A stretch of 39,777 nt of DNA from Streptococcus sp. A12 (lineage in GTDB: Bacteria > Bacillota > Bacilli > Lactobacillales > Streptococcaceae), in contig NZ_CAJPOU010000015.1 in assembly GCF_905372335.1 (NCBI RefSeq), positions 1 through 39,777 on the forward strand. Direction: 5' to 3'. Numbering within the stretch: position 1 is the stretch's first letter; each line of letters starts with the position of its first letter. Positions 39,715 to 39,777 of this stretch are shown piece after piece. The translations under genes were made by a program, and so were the position numbers. The notes below the pieces were generated by a model. It did no database searches. It worked only from the letters and a program-made list of their open reading frames with translations, and was not told the origin of the DNA.

Positions 39715-39777
39715 TTATCGAGCAAGACGCAGTGGTTGAGTGGGCTCTACTACGCTGATTTCATCAGCTTTTACAGC
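39715..39777 (-). CDS. 3' end of an unidentified gene
   Basis: The last 20 codons and stop (TAA at 39715-39717) of a minus-strand gene that enters from the right edge. The visible C-terminus is AVKADEISVVEPTQPLRLAR. The downstream terminator at the right distance supports a real gene end. The stretch is too short to assign a family. Confidence 0.55.
   Translation of the reverse strand, partial: AVKADEISVVEPTQPLRLAR

Overview
The window looks like a chromosomal segment of an oral Streptococcus of the mitis/sanguinis/parasanguinis type. It is low in GC, the gene order spx-recA-cinA-tag-ruvA-mutL...mutS-argR/argS is streptococcal, cinA has a ComX-type com-box, the maltodextrin locus has the pneumococcal mal order, and the D-alanylation operon starts with dltX. 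The species is inferred from gene content only. I see no insertion sequence, prophage, CRISPR array, tRNA or rRNA.

Left part (1-14.9 kb, mostly minus strand). It holds a short operon of ireB, ruvX and a DUF1292 gene that ends in a run of hairpins, two tandem YehR/DUF1307 lipoproteins, spxA, and the late-competence unit cinA-recA. A plus-strand S66 peptidase lies alone, followed by the repair block mutL-ruvA-tag. A plus-strand LytTR regulator plus DUF3021 membrane protein pair (a HdrRM/BrsRM-like LytTR regulatory system) sits between mutL and mutS. mutS, and argR divergent from argS, complete this part.

Middle part (14.9-30.5 kb). After argS come a small membrane protein, nrdI and a four-helix membrane protein. 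The maltodextrin regulon follows: malQ-malP read leftward, and malX-malC-malD-malA-malR plus an intracellular type I pullulanase read rightward. The shared control region carries two clear sigma-A promoters and four LacI-family operators. Imported maltodextrins would be debranched by PulA, disproportionated by MalQ and phosphorolysed by MalP. The importer has no ATPase gene here, so one encoded elsewhere must serve.

Right part (30.5-39.8 kb, minus strand). It contains a YitT-family membrane protein, aspS, a small membrane protein with DnaA-box-like sequences upstream, the complete dltX-A-B-C-D operon, an S41-type peptidase without a signal peptide, and the 3' end of an unidentified gene.

The most interesting signal is non-coding. 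Two ~190-nt plus-strand elements (11583-11770 and 17208-17400) share a complex secondary structure: a closing stem, three hairpins, a possible loop-tail pseudoknot and a 3' terminator-like hairpin. Their stems differ by compensatory base changes, which suggests a structured RNA. A separate pair of covarying tandem hairpin units lies at 98-263.
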